Positions 44,610-56,057 are shown, counted from the stretch's first letter. The stretch is DNA of 64,000 nucleotides from Amblyomma americanum (GCF_052857255.1 NC_135500.1:103358048-103422047); one strand, 5' to 3'. Notes: generated by a model from the sequence alone, not told the origin. Program-made: numbers and translations.

Positions 44610-46912
44610 TCCTCCCCAGCCTGAGGAGCGTGGGGAGGGAGCAGTAGATGATGAGGTGTTGGTAGTTTGTGTGGCCGACGAGGCATGCCCTGTTGTGCGT
44701 TGCAAGTTAAATGGTTGTTGCATAGAATTGTTGATAGATACGGGGTCAAAGGTTACATTGCTTAAGGAGAGCAGTTTTAACACGCTTCGAAGGAAGGGGG
44801 ACCGCGAGGTGTTGGAAGCGTCTGGTGGTATGGAAACCAAATTTGTAGGCATAACGGGGGATCCTCTTGGCATAAGTGGACTCTACCGGTTACACTTCTC
44901 TCTCGGCGGAATTGCATTGGAGCACCCCTGCTACGTATGCCCGGACACGGTGTCTCTGCCAAACGGAGTGTCAGGCACATTAGGGCAGGATTTGTTGAGA
45001 AAAGAGAAGGTAGTAGTCTCATTCTCTGAGGAAGAGGTTGATGCGGGCGGCTCAAAAGTTCTGTTTTTGAACAGGAGAGGGGCTGAGATTCGCATTACCA
45101 ATATTGACACCCGTCAAACAGTGGGATCATTGGAGAAGGTGTATTCGCGGGTTGCCGTCAGGCTGGTCGATGAGGCAGTCGTCCTTCCTTGGTCGGAGCA
45201 CATTTTGTACGCGTTTGTGCCTTCAGATGTAGAGAGCGGCACCGTGGGAGTGCTTGAGCCGGTCGACTCTCTCAGCAATGGCCTGAAGGCAGCCGCGTGC
45301 CTCGTGACAGTTAATGACGCCCACAGAGTGCCCCTACGGGTGGTTATCTGTAGCCAGCAGCCACTGAGCCTTCCTAAGAACAAAACATTGGCTTTCTTCA
45401 CCTCTGCGATAGAGAAACGTGAGCCCACCGATACGGTACTCGCAACTGTAGAGCATGCTAGTCCTTCGGCTGCTCCAAAGGTGTCGTTCGATCTTTCTCA
45501 CGTAAAATCCAGGGAGAGGGAGGCTCTGGCTGGTTTGCTGAACGACTACTCGGAGGTATTCGCCGCGTCCAACCTGGATTTGGGCTGCTGTGGCGTTATA
45601 AAGCACAGGATAGAAACAGGCACTTCATCGCCCGTTTACCAGCGTGCGTACAGGATTCCTTACTCCCAACGTGAGGAGATGGAGCGGCAGGTGCAGGACC
45701 TGATTGATCGCGGCATTGTCGAACACTCAAAGTCACCCTGGGGAGCACCAGCACTATTGGTGGAAAAGCCAGATGGCTCCTATCGATTGGTAGTGGACTA
45801 CCGCAAACTAAATGCCGTAACTCGCATCGATCCGTACCCCATCCCCAATATACAGGACACACTTTCTCAGCTGGGCTCTGCCAGGTACTTCACGGTAGTG
45901 GACATGGCGGCGGGATTCTGGCAGATAGCAATGGATCCGGCAGATGCCGAGAAAACGGCATTCAACACGCCCTCAGGGCACTATGAATGGAAAAGAATGC
46001 CGATGGGTCTGGCCAACAGCCCTGCTGTCTGGCAGAGAACCACTGATCTTATCCTGGCAGGTCTTCTGGGGAGGCTGTGCTTCGTGTATATGGATGACAT
46101 AATCATATACAGTGACAGTTTTGAGAACCATTTGCGCGATATTGAGCAGGTTTTGGTGCGACTAAGAGGAGCGGGTCTCAAGCTGAAGCCCTCTAAGTGC
46201 CAATTCCTCAAAAACGAGGTGAAATACCTCGGGCACGTTGTTTCAGCTGACGGCGTGCAACCGGACCTTGAGAAACTAAGGTGTGTCTCGGATTTTCCAT
46301 CCCCGACTAGCGTCCGCCAGGTCCGGAAGTTTCTCGGCCTGATCGGTTACTACCGAAGGCACATAGAGGAGTTCGCCAAGCTCGCTAAGCCGCTCACCGC
46401 CTTAACAGCCAAAAATGTCGCCTTTCGCTGGGACGAAAACGCGGAGGATGCTTTTGGGGCCCTGAAAAGGAAGCTAATGAGTGCACCGCTGTTGCGCCAC
46501 CCGGATTTTAATTTGCCCTTCGTTATGGCCACAGATGCGTCAAAGTTCGCAGTTGGGGCCGTGCTATCTCAGGTTATCGAGGGCAAAGAACATCCCGTTG
46601 CTTTTGCTAGCCGACAGCTGAGCCCCACAGAGCAAAAGTACGGAGCTACGGAAAGGGAGTGCCTCGCCGTTGTCTGGGCAGTAAAGCACTTCAGATGCTA
46701 CCTTTACGGCCGCAAATTCAAGCTAGTCACAGACTGCCATCCTCTGAAATAGGTGATGAGTGTCAGGGACCCTAGCTCGCGACTCGCTAGATGGAATCTA
46801 CACCTGCAGGAATACTGCTTTGAAGTTGAGCACAAGTCAGGAAAGACACATCTGAATGCTGATGCACTCAGCCGCACAGCTGCCGTGGCAGCTATAGATG
46901 AGTTTGTCCCCT
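44377..46912 (+). pseudogene. Gypsy A Pol: protease, RT, RNase H (nonsense)
   Basis: Open frame of 791 codons to a TAG at 46750-46752. The first in-frame ATG lies in the gag overlap and is probably not used. Protease LLIDTGSKVTLL (D121). RT: KPDGSYRLVVDYRKLN, FTVVDMAAGFWQI, FNTPSGHYEWKRMPMGL, CFVYMDDIIIYSD (YMDD at 571-574). RNase H: FVMATDASKFAVGAVLSQ, YGATERECLAVVWAVKHFR. At 46750 a conserved Trp position is a TAG. The same frame continues (VRDPSSRLARWNLHLQEY, KTHLNADALSR) to a second stop at 46912, created by a one-base loss in the CCCC run just before it. Both lesions lie at the end of RNase H. Confidence 0.9.
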
Positions 46913-46913
46913 A

Positions 46914-48491
46914 GTCGACCCCGCCGAATTACGCACAGAGCAGTGCAAAGATCCTGACCTGAAGCGAATAATCGAAAGCTTAGGGGGCGCACCGTCTCAC
47001 CCCGAACAGCTAGGTTATTTCATTGGCAAAGACGGCACCCTGTGTCGGCGAACGAGGCCAACCAGGAAAGGGAGACCAGAGAAAACCGCTTGGGAGAGAG
47101 TCGTCATACCTCGGTCGTGGACAGAAAGGGTTCTTCGCGCATTTCACGATGCGCCATGCGCCGGTTATTTTGGCGTAGCCAAGACACGCAGGCGTGTGGA
47201 GCGTTTGTACTTTTGGAGTGGCATGCGACAGGATGTTAGAGACTACTGTGTGAAGTGTCATTCCTGTCTCGAAAGAACAACACCCAAGGGACGAAGACCA
47301 GCCCCAATTCAGCCTTTCCCTGAGGTTTCGGCTCCCTTCGAGCGGACAGGTATGGACATAATGGGCCCATTGCCCACGACCACTTCCGGAAACAAGTACA
47401 TTTTAGTATTTGTCGATCACCTTTCAAAATACGCGGAAGCCGTAGCACTCCCAGATCAAAAGGCAGACACGGTTGCAAGAGCATTTGTCGAACAGATCGT
47501 GCTCCGACATGGACCCCCGAGGCAACTCTTAACAGATCGGGGAACGAACTTCGTGTCGCAGCTAATGAGGAGAGTTTGCGAGCTGCTTAAGATCGCTAAG
47601 AAGCAGACAACACCGTACCATCCGGCTTGCAACGGCGCGGTGGAGCGACTGAACCAAACCGTGGCCGGGTTCCTGTCGCATTTTGTTTCGCGCGACCAGC
47701 GGGACTGGGACTTGTGGCTCCCGTATGCAATGTTTGCCTACAATTCCGCACCACACGAGGACACGGGCGAATCGCCATTCTTTCTTCTCTACGGCCGAGA
47801 CCCGGACCAGCCTAGTGAAGTGCCAGAGGGCCCCCGTCGTGTCCCATACGCTTCACTGGACGACTATAAGGTTGAGCTAGAATTGCGCTTGCAAGTGGCG
47901 AGGGAGATCGCAAAGGAGGCCTTAAAGAAAGCGGCGAAGCGCAGGAAAGAGGTGCACGATCGCAGTGCTAGAGACGCACCGTTTGATGTGGGGGACAGCG
48001 TGTACATTGAAAACTGCCAAAGGCAGATTGGGCTAGCTCGTAAGTTCCAGACGAAGTGTAGAGGACCGTGCGAGGTTGTCGAGAAGCTTTCTCCGGTAAA
48101 CTTCAGAGTCCGAGACGTGAACCAGCGCTTAATAAGGGTACACGCAAATCGCCTCAAGTCGGCACCGGTTCAGTATTCACGGAATGAGGAAAGGGAAAGC
48201 GCGGATTTTGATGGGGACAGAAGTGAAGCGGAGCGCGCAGATAGTTCGCAAGAAACGCCCTCTCCTGCATTTGTTCGGAAGGCGCCAGAGGTGACGGCCG
48301 GAATGCCACCGGATTTACTTCATGCATTGCTAGAAGAAGAAGCGCGCCAGGTTGCCGCGCAGATAACGCCAGGAGAGGCTCCTGCCACGAGCCCTCGCGA
48401 GTCCCAAAGCAGAGAAAGGGTCACAGACTTACTTAGTATGACTCATGAAGGCCGATATCCGCTGCGCAATCGGAAAGCTAAGTCGGACTAA
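46914..48491 (+). pseudogene. Gypsy A integrase
   Basis: Open from 46914 with no stop until 48491, in the frame reached after the one-base deletion. Zinc domain near 47140-47260: FHDAPCAGYFG (the second zinc His is Tyr) and CVKCHSC. Catalytic core: FERTGMDIMGPLP (D), QLLTDRGTNF (D), CNGAVERLNQ (E), the intact DDE triad. Then the GPY/F-like region CRGPCEVVEKLSPVNFRV and a charged C-terminus ending RYPLRNRKAKSD. Integrase joins cDNA to host DNA. It is cut off from pol by the upstream stop and frameshift, so it is expected not to be made from this copy. Confidence 0.9.
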
Positions 48492-48984
48492 TGGCGTAAA
48501 CAGAGCGGAGTTGTGAACTGGTTAGAATTGTGTAATGCCGCAGCTCATAACATTGTTATGTGCTTATGTGTTAAGTTATCGGAGTTGGTAGTTAAACCTT
48601 TCTGTCATTAAGTAACACCTTCACAGGAGAGCATGCGGAGCGCATGCAGAACCTGCCCTACTTCCTTTCGTTATCTATATGTTTGTCTGTGCCGTGATCG
48701 TGCTAGAAGTGGGAGCTCATTTGTAACTGTGGTAAATTTATTTCGTCCAGTTTGGACTAGAAATGAGAGGCTTGGGTGCTGAGTTTCATGTTTATTTGTA
48801 AAAGAAGATCAGTGCTGCCCCTGGAGATGCCAGTTATGACAGCGGAGGCATATGGTGTTGTGCAGTGGTGTTGAGTGCAGCGAAAAGTGTTTTGTCGGAC
48901 GCACTGTGCGAGGCGATTCAGAAAGACAAGGGGAGCTGCATGGACTCAAATGTTCGGAGAACATTCTTCTGGAGGGTGAGCGAG
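48492..48984 (+). other. Gypsy A 3' untranslated region
   Basis: Non-coding stretch between integrase and the 3' LTR. A purine-rich segment CTGGAGGGTGAGCGAG just before the LTR is the likely polypurine tract. Confidence 0.6.
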
Positions 48985-50020
48985 TGTGACGTTCCTTGTG
49001 TGTGCTACGAGGGTCCCCGTTCGACGGCGCGGCGTAGACGGAGCCCCCAGTGGCGGCGAAAGCACAACCGGACCCCCTTTCATGTTTCTACTGTATATGG
49101 CTGCAAGCAACTTGAGTGAGATTGCTTTTGGGCCTGCCGCCGTGGACTGGACCGCACGGAGACGACCCAGATGACAGCGGCATCATCAATTACCGAGCCA
49201 TACTCGTTGAGAGTGACGACCAGAACGAAGGGGTTTAAGCCCAACCGGACCCCCTTTCCATAGTGTCGGCACGAGTCGAACGCCGCCGCCGCCGCCGCGG
49301 GGAGACGGGCGTTATCCTCACCAATTGCCGTGGCCGTTCCAGGGGGCCTCGTTTCGGCGGGCCTGGCCCCGTGGCAAGACGGTGGGCATCATCAATCAAC
49401 CCTCCCGAGCACATCCCAGGACGAGGGACCACTTTCCCGGCCTTTTAGTGACCTCGCGTTCCGGCCTTGAGGGGCGAGTGTCATTTGATGGAGAACGGAG
49501 GCCGGTGACCCGCGAGAACCGACAGCGTGCCAGAGCGCGCCTTACCACAGCCGACGCTATGCGCTACCTCGAAGACAACCTTCTTTCCCTCGGACTCAAC
49601 ACGTGAGGGGGGCGAGACCATGAGTGCGGTGGTGTGTTTGTGCGCCCAAGTGAAAGCCCTAGGCCGCCCCCCTCCGGCGTGGGCGTCCTCACCCTAAGGA
49701 GTGTGGGGATAAGAGGATATAAAAATCGACAAGGAGTACCGAAGAGGGACGCTCAGGACGACATCGTTCGCCAAGGGGGCCTTCAGCGCCGAAGCCCGAC
49801 GGCGTGCAGCTTCTGCCAGCAACCGTTAGAGATCAACTCTGGAGCCCATCCATCGTCCCCATGAAGTCGTCGGCACGTAAGCTCGGACGCCCCCGCCTCT
49901 GATGTATAATCTTAATCATGTGTAATTATTGAATATATCTGTTTGTTTAAACTGAGCCATACGGTGTCTCTTTGCCTCTCCGTCCCGTGTGGACCTGCGC
50001 ATTATGGGGGGGTCATCACA
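48985..50020 (+). repeat. Gypsy A 3' LTR
   Basis: Collinear with 42467-43501. It differs by about 18 substitutions, extra TA and CTGGA insertions, and a shorter poly-C run. Confidence 0.95.
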
Positions 50021-50154
50021 ACAGGTATGAAGTACTGAGAGGTATTTGGAAATGAATAATGGTACGGGGCTTACTTTCGTGAATGCGGTTCTATGCTTAA
50101 GGGCTGCAGTTCAGTCGCGATAAGTAAATCAGAGAACTATCGGAATATTAGCAC

Positions 50155-50660
50155 TTGATGCCCACGGGGAAAACCACAAACGATGCAGTACAGGGGGATA
50201 TGGGCTGGGCAACTTCCGCAGCACGGGAAGCTCAGAGTAAAGTACTATACGAAGAACGCCTGACGAAATTTGACGATAAAAGCTGGGCAGCTAAGGTAAA
50301 TACCTATGCAGAAAGAGCGCTGAATCAGAGTGGCGAAAAAGAACTAGAAAGCTAACCAGTAATTTTGCCAGGCACGTCGACGGAGAAAGACAGAGCATTA
50401 AACGACAGGTTAAAAACGCGGAAGTTAAAAATTGAATAGATTCGATGGAAAAGAAGCATAGTATAGAACTATATCGACACTGGAAAAGTCAGATCAGGAA
50501 GGAAGCGTTTTATGAGAACTCAATATGCAGTGCCCTGCTCTTTGAAGCAAGGTCAGGGTGTCTTAGAACGCGCAGCTACAAAAAGAATTTTAACGAAGAT
50601 GATGACACAAGTGATGTGTGTGGTAAACCTGAAGAAACAATAAACACCTCATACTAAAAT
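50155..50660 (+). pseudogene. LINE ORF2 C-terminal region
   Basis: Two frames, 50155-50355 and 50445-50657. The second has SALLFEARSGCLRTRSY and DVCGKPEETIN, corresponding to the C-terminal zinc-like segment (CxxC...ETI...) of this LINE group. A stop and a frame change separate them. Confidence 0.65.
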
Positions 50661-50957
50661 GTGATGGCATCCATTCCGATGTCGATGCAGGCGCAGTAAC
50701 TCTTCCTGAGACCCCAGGGTTTAGAGATAACAATAGCCATACCTAAATGAATCTGCGGTGGAAATTAGCAAAAAGCGATTGGAAGATTGGTGGCTCAAAA
50801 GGAGAGAGATGGCATAAGATAAAAAGTTTAGAAGACGTATTTTAAACAAAATGGCGAATTTTAATAACTTACAAGACAGTTAAGAAAAATAAAGGAAAAA
50901 AAACTGAGCATGGTGGCAGCTGCCATCACACCGTTTAAATAGGGATCCTTCTACCTT

Positions 50958-50984
50958 CCATCCATCCATCCATCCATCCATCAT
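50958..50984. repeat. (CCAT)n tail of LINE
   Basis: About seven CCAT units at the 3' end of the interrupted LINE. Confidence 0.85.
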
Positions 50985-50995
50985 GGAAGTCAATT

Positions 50996-51464
50996 GAAAT
51001 GCTTTATGAAGTATAGCGCGATTGTTATCGGGTGCCGCTTGGAAGTTCACACACCCATAATTACTCATGTACGTACGCATCAGTACATCAGCACGCTTGA
51101 CGAAGTCAAGGACCACAACGCTTTCACTAGATTTACTTTTTATTCAACTCGAACCAACGAGCCTTCGTAGCGTGTTCTGCGCGTGCTCACCTTGCAATCG
51201 TAAAGACGTGCTTTAGATTTCCTGTATCTACATTAGTTGTTTTCGGAGATTCTCTGGTTTCAATGCCAATAACGCCAACAGCCGGTTTTCTGCGACACGT
51301 GCTCATTAATGCTACCCTGCTAAAGCCAACGAGCCCAACAACATCCCCTGCATTATATTTGTTTGTTTACTCAACCAACAGAAATATAATTTTGTCCTAA
51401 TATGTAAAAGTATGACGGCACAGACATATCTCAATTGCCGCGCTTACATCATAATTAAAAATAT
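50996..51464. other. Unassigned stretch between LINE and gypsy B
   Basis: No feature recognised. It ends in AT-rich sequence that was the insertion site of gypsy B. Confidence 0.4.
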
Positions 51465-51631
51465 TGTAAGCACTGTGAGTGACCTTCATCTTCATCTCAG
51501 CGTAATCATCATCGGTCATCGGGTCGTGCGAAGAAGACGAAGTGCTGCTAAGCTGTGACTAGTCGGTAGCTGCTGCTTCGGCCTACCTGAAGTAAAAAGG
51601 TGAATTTGCTGGTGCGTTCTTCTGCCTCACA
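51465..51631 (+). repeat. Gypsy B 5' LTR
   Basis: TGTAAGCACTGTGAGTGACC ... TTCTTCTGCCTCACA, 167 bp. Confidence 0.95.
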
Positions 51632-51633
51632 AG

Positions 51634-51650
51634 TGGTGGAGGTGACTCCT
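51634..51650 (+). promoter_or_regulatory. Gypsy B primer-binding site
   Basis: TGGTGGAGGTGACTCC two bases after the 5' LTR; starts with the TGG expected of a tRNA complement. Primer tRNA not identified. Confidence 0.55.
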
Positions 51651-51723
51651 GATCCCAGCGTCCTCAACGCGGCACCCCCTGGAGCTCCGTTCCGGTCGTG
51701 TTCTTGGCGGCACATCAACCGCC

Positions 51724-53004
51724 ATGGCGCAGTCACATCCCCCTGCTCTCACCGTTCCGGCGCCTGTAGCTACCGATGGGCATCCCACGGCTGCCCATGC
51801 CACCTCTGCACCACTGACGTCCCAAGGTGCACTTGCTCAGCACCATTTGACCCACCCAACTTGGTCAGTTACCTCACGTCAGCGCGACCCTCCGGTTTTC
51901 GCCGGTCTCCGCGGTGACGACGTCGAAGACTGGCTACAGCAGTACGATCGGGTGAGCGCTTTTAACGGTTGGGACGCTTCTATGAAGCTACTCAACGTCT
52001 CATTCTACCTGAGTGACGTGGCTAAGACGTGGTTCCTCAACCATGAGGACGCCATTCCTGACTGGCCTCAATTCACGACACAGATCCGCCAGATATTTGG
52101 AACTGTTGGTGCTGGTCCGACCTCTTTTCAAAAGAAGCTAGAGACCCGTGTGCAGCTTCCAGGAGAGACATACACATCATACATTGAGGACGTACTCGCC
52201 CTTTGCCGGCGAGTTAACAATGGCATGGTCGAGGCTGAACGTGTCGGCCATATTTTAAAAGGAATTGGCTCTTTTGCCTACGCAGCTCTAGCTGCCCAAA
52301 ATCCCGTCACGGTGGCAGACATTCGTGCCACTTGCCAGCGACTTGACTATCTACAGTCGCGCCGCCTCAACAACACCTGGGATCCGAGCCAAATTCCCGA
52401 AACTGATCTGCGCACCATCATACGATCTATAATACGGGAAGAGCTCCACAATGATATTTCGTCGGTTCCTGCCTTCTCACGCCCACCTGCTCAATCTACT
52501 GGGTTGCGTGGCATTATCAAGGAGGAGCTTACTTCACTCAATCGTCCCATGGCTACAGAACCACCAGCCCCTCCCTACGTTCCGACGTATGCTGAAGTCA
52601 CTGCGGCTCCTCCTCCTTGTCCTCCTGTCCATCACGCGCCCGTCCCACCCAGCCTCGCCGCCCTGTCCCCGCGACCACCGGTGTATGGTAATTGGCGGCC
52701 TCTCCCACCTCGTCCAGTATGTTTCTACTGCGGAATCCGCGGCCATGTAACACGCGTTTGTCGCCGACGACTGCGAGATGAGCGTGCGAGCTATGGGTAC
52801 GTTCGACGTGACGACGCCTACCAGCTTCCTCCTCACCAGTACTACACCGATAATGACCTCCGTCCCTCTTCCTCCCCGTCGACTTCTCCTGACCGGTCTA
52901 GGACAGCACGGCCATCGCGTCGTCGCTCCCCGTCACCCTTTCGCCGGACTTCGTCGCCCCTTCGCCCTCCATCTTCAGCTTCTGCCCGCCAAACGGAAAA
53001 CTAA
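51724..53004 (+). CDS. Gypsy B Gag
   Basis: 426 aa, uninterrupted. Capsid region about residues 55-210 with FAGLRGDDVEDWLQQYDRV, YLSDVAKTWFLNHE and RVQLPGETYTSYIEDVLALC. A Pro-rich linker is followed by a zinc knuckle CFYCGIRGHVTRVC starting at residue 333 (CX2CX4HX4C), then an Arg/Ser/Pro-rich tail. The start is the first ATG (GCCATGGC context) 92 nt after the LTR. The pol frame overlaps the 3' end and lies -1 relative to gag, as usual in gypsy-type elements; the open pol frame reaches upstream to at least 52923. Confidence 0.9.
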   Translation: MAQSHPPALTVPAPVATDGHPTAAHATSAPLTSQGALAQHHLTHPTWSVTSRQRDPPVFAGLRGDDVEDWLQQYDRVSAFNGWDASMKLLNVSFYLSDVAKTWFLNHEDAIPDWPQFTTQIRQIFGTVGAGPTSFQKKLETRVQLPGETYTSYIEDVLALCRRVNNGMVEAERVGHILKGIGSFAYAALAAQNPVTVADIRATCQRLDYLQSRRLNNTWDPSQIPETDLRTIIRSIIREELHNDISSVPAFSRPPAQSTGLRGIIKEELTSLNRPMATEPPAPPYVPTYAEVTAAPPPCPPVHHAPVPPSLAALSPRPPVYGNWRPLPPRPVCFYCGIRGHVTRVCRRRLRDERASYGYVRRDDAYQLPPHQYYTDNDLRPSSSPSTSPDRSRTARPSRRRSPSPFRRTSSPLRPPSSASARQTEN

Positions 53005-53075
53005 CCTGTGCAGTTTCCGGAGGTAAAACTGCACCGCCTGTCGTCGCTCCAATTCCTCCTCTGCTCCCATCAAAC

Positions 53076-54497
53076 ATGTTGACTGTATTCCTTGAGGGAC
53101 ATGAACTGGAAGCTTTAATTGATACCGGCGCCGCTATTTCTATTATGAAACTTGACTTGTGTTTAAAACTGCGAAAAGTGCGCACACCTTATACCGGTCC
53201 TCCTTTACGTGCTGCAAATGGACAGAATATTAACCCTTGTGGAGCGTGTACAGCCCGAGTCACCATTGATGGCATCTTGCACTTCATTGAGTTTGCTGTC
53301 CTATCCTCCTGTGTCCATCAACTCATCTTCGGCTGGGATTTCCTCCAAAACGCCTCAGCAGTCATTACGTGTTCCCCTCCCACTATTGAAGTCACTGAAT
53401 GCAACATTCTTGCCGATAGAGAACCACTTTCTTCCCGTGTAGTTATGCTTGCCGATCACGTCCTCTATCCGGGCAACGAAGATATTCTATCTGTGACTTC
53501 TGACGCCGTCACCGATGGCGACGTCCTGATTACACCCAGCCCTCGTCTCCTGTCAAGAGGTATTATCATCATCGTGTCCCTTCTTCGCTTCTCCAGCGGT
53601 TCTTCTCTTCTCGCCGCATTCAACACCACATCAGAGCCCATTCTTCTGCGACGCGACTCTACTGTTGCATCAATTGCTTCCGCCCAGCCTGTCACACTTC
53701 TTCCCATTTCCACCTCCGATCGCTCTGATTCATCCCCTGCCTCGCTCAGTGCAGCACTTCGCCACACGATCAGCACCGACCTGACAACAGACCAGACAGA
53801 CGCATTGCTCGCTGTATTGAACAAGCACGCAGACTCGTTCGACGTCAATTCCGGCACACTGGGTCAAACCGCTGCAGCAACGCATCGCATACTCACCGAC
53901 GGATCAAGCATAGTTAGACGCCGGCCTTATCGTGTTTCTCCAACCGAGCGCAAAGTTATTCAGGAAAATGTTGCTGACATGCTTACACGCAACATCATAC
54001 GCCCATCGTCTAGTTCCTGGTCATCGCCTGTTGTGCTAGTGCAAAAAAAAGACGGTTCGGTTCGTTTTTGTGTAGATTACCGTGCTCTAAACAGAATAAC
54101 TCGTAAGGATGTGTATCCCCTCCCTCGAATTGACGACGCCCTCGATTGTTTGCAAGGTGCCCAATTTTTCTCCAGCCTTGACTTAAGATCAGGCTACTGG
54201 CAGATCCCCATGAATGAAGATGATAAAGAGAAGACCGCCTTTGCAACACCGGACGGTTTATACGAATTCAATGTAATGCCTTTTGGACTCTGCAACGCTC
54301 CTGCTACATTCGAGCGTATGATTGACACAGTTCTCCGCGGCCTCAAATGGAAAACATGTCTCTGTTACTTAGATGACATCATCATTTTTTCTTCGTCATT
54401 TCCTGATCACCTTACTCGTCTCGATCACCTTACCTGTACGGCCGTCACTTCACAGTCGTCACTGACCACCACGCCCTATGCTGGTTATCCACTTTGA
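53076..54497 (+). pseudogene. Gypsy B Pol: protease and RT, truncated by deletion
   Basis: Protease EALIDTGAAISIM (D16 of the frame) followed by LIFGWDFLQNASAVI. RT: SWSSPVVLVQKKDGSVRFCV, DYRALN, FSSLDLRSGYWQIPM, FATPDGLYEFNVMPFGL and CYLDDIIIFSS, all intact. After FPDHLTRLD (about 54421) the frame runs into sequence from the end of RNase H read in a wrong frame and stops at 54497. The initiating ATG here is internal; Pol would be made by frameshift from gag. The lost section corresponds to RT thumb through most of RNase H, so reverse transcription is not expected. Confidence 0.9.
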
Positions 54498-56008
54498 AAA
54501 ATCTGTCCGGTCGTCTCGGGCGGTGGATCCTCCGCCTTCAAGAGTACGACTTTACTGTCACTTACAAATCGGGCAAGAAGCACAAGGACGCCGACGCTCT
54601 CTCTCGTTGCCCTATTGCTTTGCCGTCGCAACCCATGTCCTCGCATTCCTCTCCTGTCCCAACGGAGTCAAGCCATTTAAACCCTACAGTTATGCAGTCT
54701 TTGACCGCCGCCTCTATTGCTCCCATGCCAGATATACACTGCAATCTTGCTCACCACCAGAGTGCTGACCCTTACTGTCAAAAGCTGATTGATAGTCTCA
54801 GCGGTGTTCTTCGACCTCCAAATGCCCGTCTCCGTCGTCGGCTCAAAAATTTCAAGTTACAGGATGGCACATTATTTTGGCACAACTACAGCCCACTGGG
54901 CCACACATGGGTTCCCGTAATTCCTTCTTCCCTGCGTCCTCAAGTTCTACAAGCCTTCCACGACGACCCCACCGCAGGTCACCTTGGGTACCACAAAACC
55001 TATGACCGCATCAAACGTCGTTTCTTCTGGCCTGGCCTTTCAACCTCAGTATTAAAATACGTAGCGTCTTGCATCCCTTGTCAACGACGCAAGCGGTCTA
55101 CGTCGCCTCCTGCCGGTCTCTTGCAACCTCTCCCATGTCCTTCCACACCTTTCGAAGTCGTCGGAATCGACTTGTATGGACCCCTGCCCTTGACTCCAGC
55201 TGGCAACCGCTGGGTCGTTACTGCCGTTGACCACCTCACCCGATACGCTGAAACCGCAGCACTTCCTTCCGGCTCCGCTTCCGAAATCGCCAACTTCTTC
55301 CTCCACACCATACTTCTTCGCCACGGCGCCCCTCGCCTCCTCCTTAGCGATCGTGGCAAGTCGTTCCTCTCCACCGTCCTCGCCGCAGTGCTTCATGCTT
55401 CAGGCACGGTGCATAAAACTACATCTCCTTACCACCCTCAGACCAATGGCCTCACAGAACGCTTTCATCGCACCCTTTCTGATATGCTATCCACCTACAT
55501 TCACCCTCAGCACAACAACTGGGACTCTTTACTCCCCTTTGTAACCTTCGCCTACAACACTGCCGTTCAACGAACCACCACCTACTCTCCGTTTTTTCTT
55601 GTTTATGCCCGCCATCCTACCTTCTCCCTCGAAGCATCTTTCTTCACAGCTTCTACTCCTTCTGCCGCGCCTTCCCACGAACAGTTCGTGTCTCGTATCG
55701 CCCACTGCCGTGATCGTGCCCGCCTTCAAACTGAAGCCACTCAAGCTTCCAGGAAAAGCACGTATGATGCGACTCATCGCTCAGTGTCTTTCCGCCCTGG
55801 AGACGAAGTGCTACTCTGGACACCTACTCGCATCCCCGGCCTGTGTGAAAAGTTTCTGAGCCGTTTTATTGGCCCGTACACGGTTCTGGAACAAACTTCC
55901 CCTGTAAACTATCTCATCACACCTGCATCGCCTGTTCGCGATCGTCGGTGTCGCGGCACCGAGATTGTGCACGTGTCGCGCTTGAAACCCTTTAACCGCC
56001 GACCTTAA
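54431..56008 (+). pseudogene. Gypsy B RNase H end and integrase
   Basis: The frame, open from 54431 through ATG 54494 to 56008, begins at the RNase H end (FTVVTDHHALCW, then GRLGRWILRLQEYDF and KHKDADALSRC). Integrase zinc domain: HDDPTAGHLGYHKTYDR with CIPCQRRK, complete HHCC. Core: FEVVGIDLYGPLP (D), LLLSDRGKSF (D), QTNGLTERFHR (E), intact DDE. Then FRPGDEVLLWTP, FIGPYTVLEQTSPVNYLI (GPY/F module) and VHVSRLKPF. 504 aa from the ATG. The integrase itself looks intact, but the upstream deletion and frame change separate it from the pol start. It ends 49 nt before the 3' LTR. Confidence 0.9.
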
Positions 56009-56043
56009 GATTTAATTTGCGACCAGGATGGTCGCTTTCGTTC

Positions 56044-56057
56044 GGGAGGGGGAATGT
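56044..56057 (+). promoter_or_regulatory. Gypsy B polypurine tract
   Basis: GGGAGGGGGAA lies immediately before the 3' LTR, the expected primer for plus-strand cDNA. Confidence 0.7.

Larger units (their letters stand above)
42463..50024 (+). mobile_element. Ty3/gypsy element A, complete with LTRs
   Basis: LTRs at 42467-43501 and 48985-50020 begin TGTGA and end TCACA. The 4-bp ACAG flanks both sides (42463-42466 and 50021-50024). Order is LTR, PBS, gag, pol (PR-RT-RNase H), integrase, LTR, the Ty3/gypsy order. The LTR copies differ by roughly 18 substitutions and three indels by eye (about 1.7%), so it is not very recent. Pol carries a premature TAG and a one-base deletion. It sits inside a LINE. 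Confidence 0.95.
50025..50995 (+). mobile_element. LINE with SGNH ORF1, 3' part after gypsy A
   Basis: It starts at GTATGAAGTACTGAGAGG (YEVLRGIW), continues through broken frames with AVQGDMGWATSAAREAQSKV and EKKHSIELYRHWKSQIRKE, then CLRTRSY and VCGKPEETI (Cys/His-type C-terminal motif). A CCATCCATC-type tail is at about 50958-50984. These are the expected C-terminal and 3' parts of the LINE interrupted at 42466. Confidence 0.75.

Noticed and set aside
42467..50020. Infectious retrovirus with env
   Set aside because: No envelope-like frame exists between integrase and the 3' LTR (48492-48984); it is a plain LTR retrotransposon. The same holds for element B, with 49 nt between integrase and LTR.
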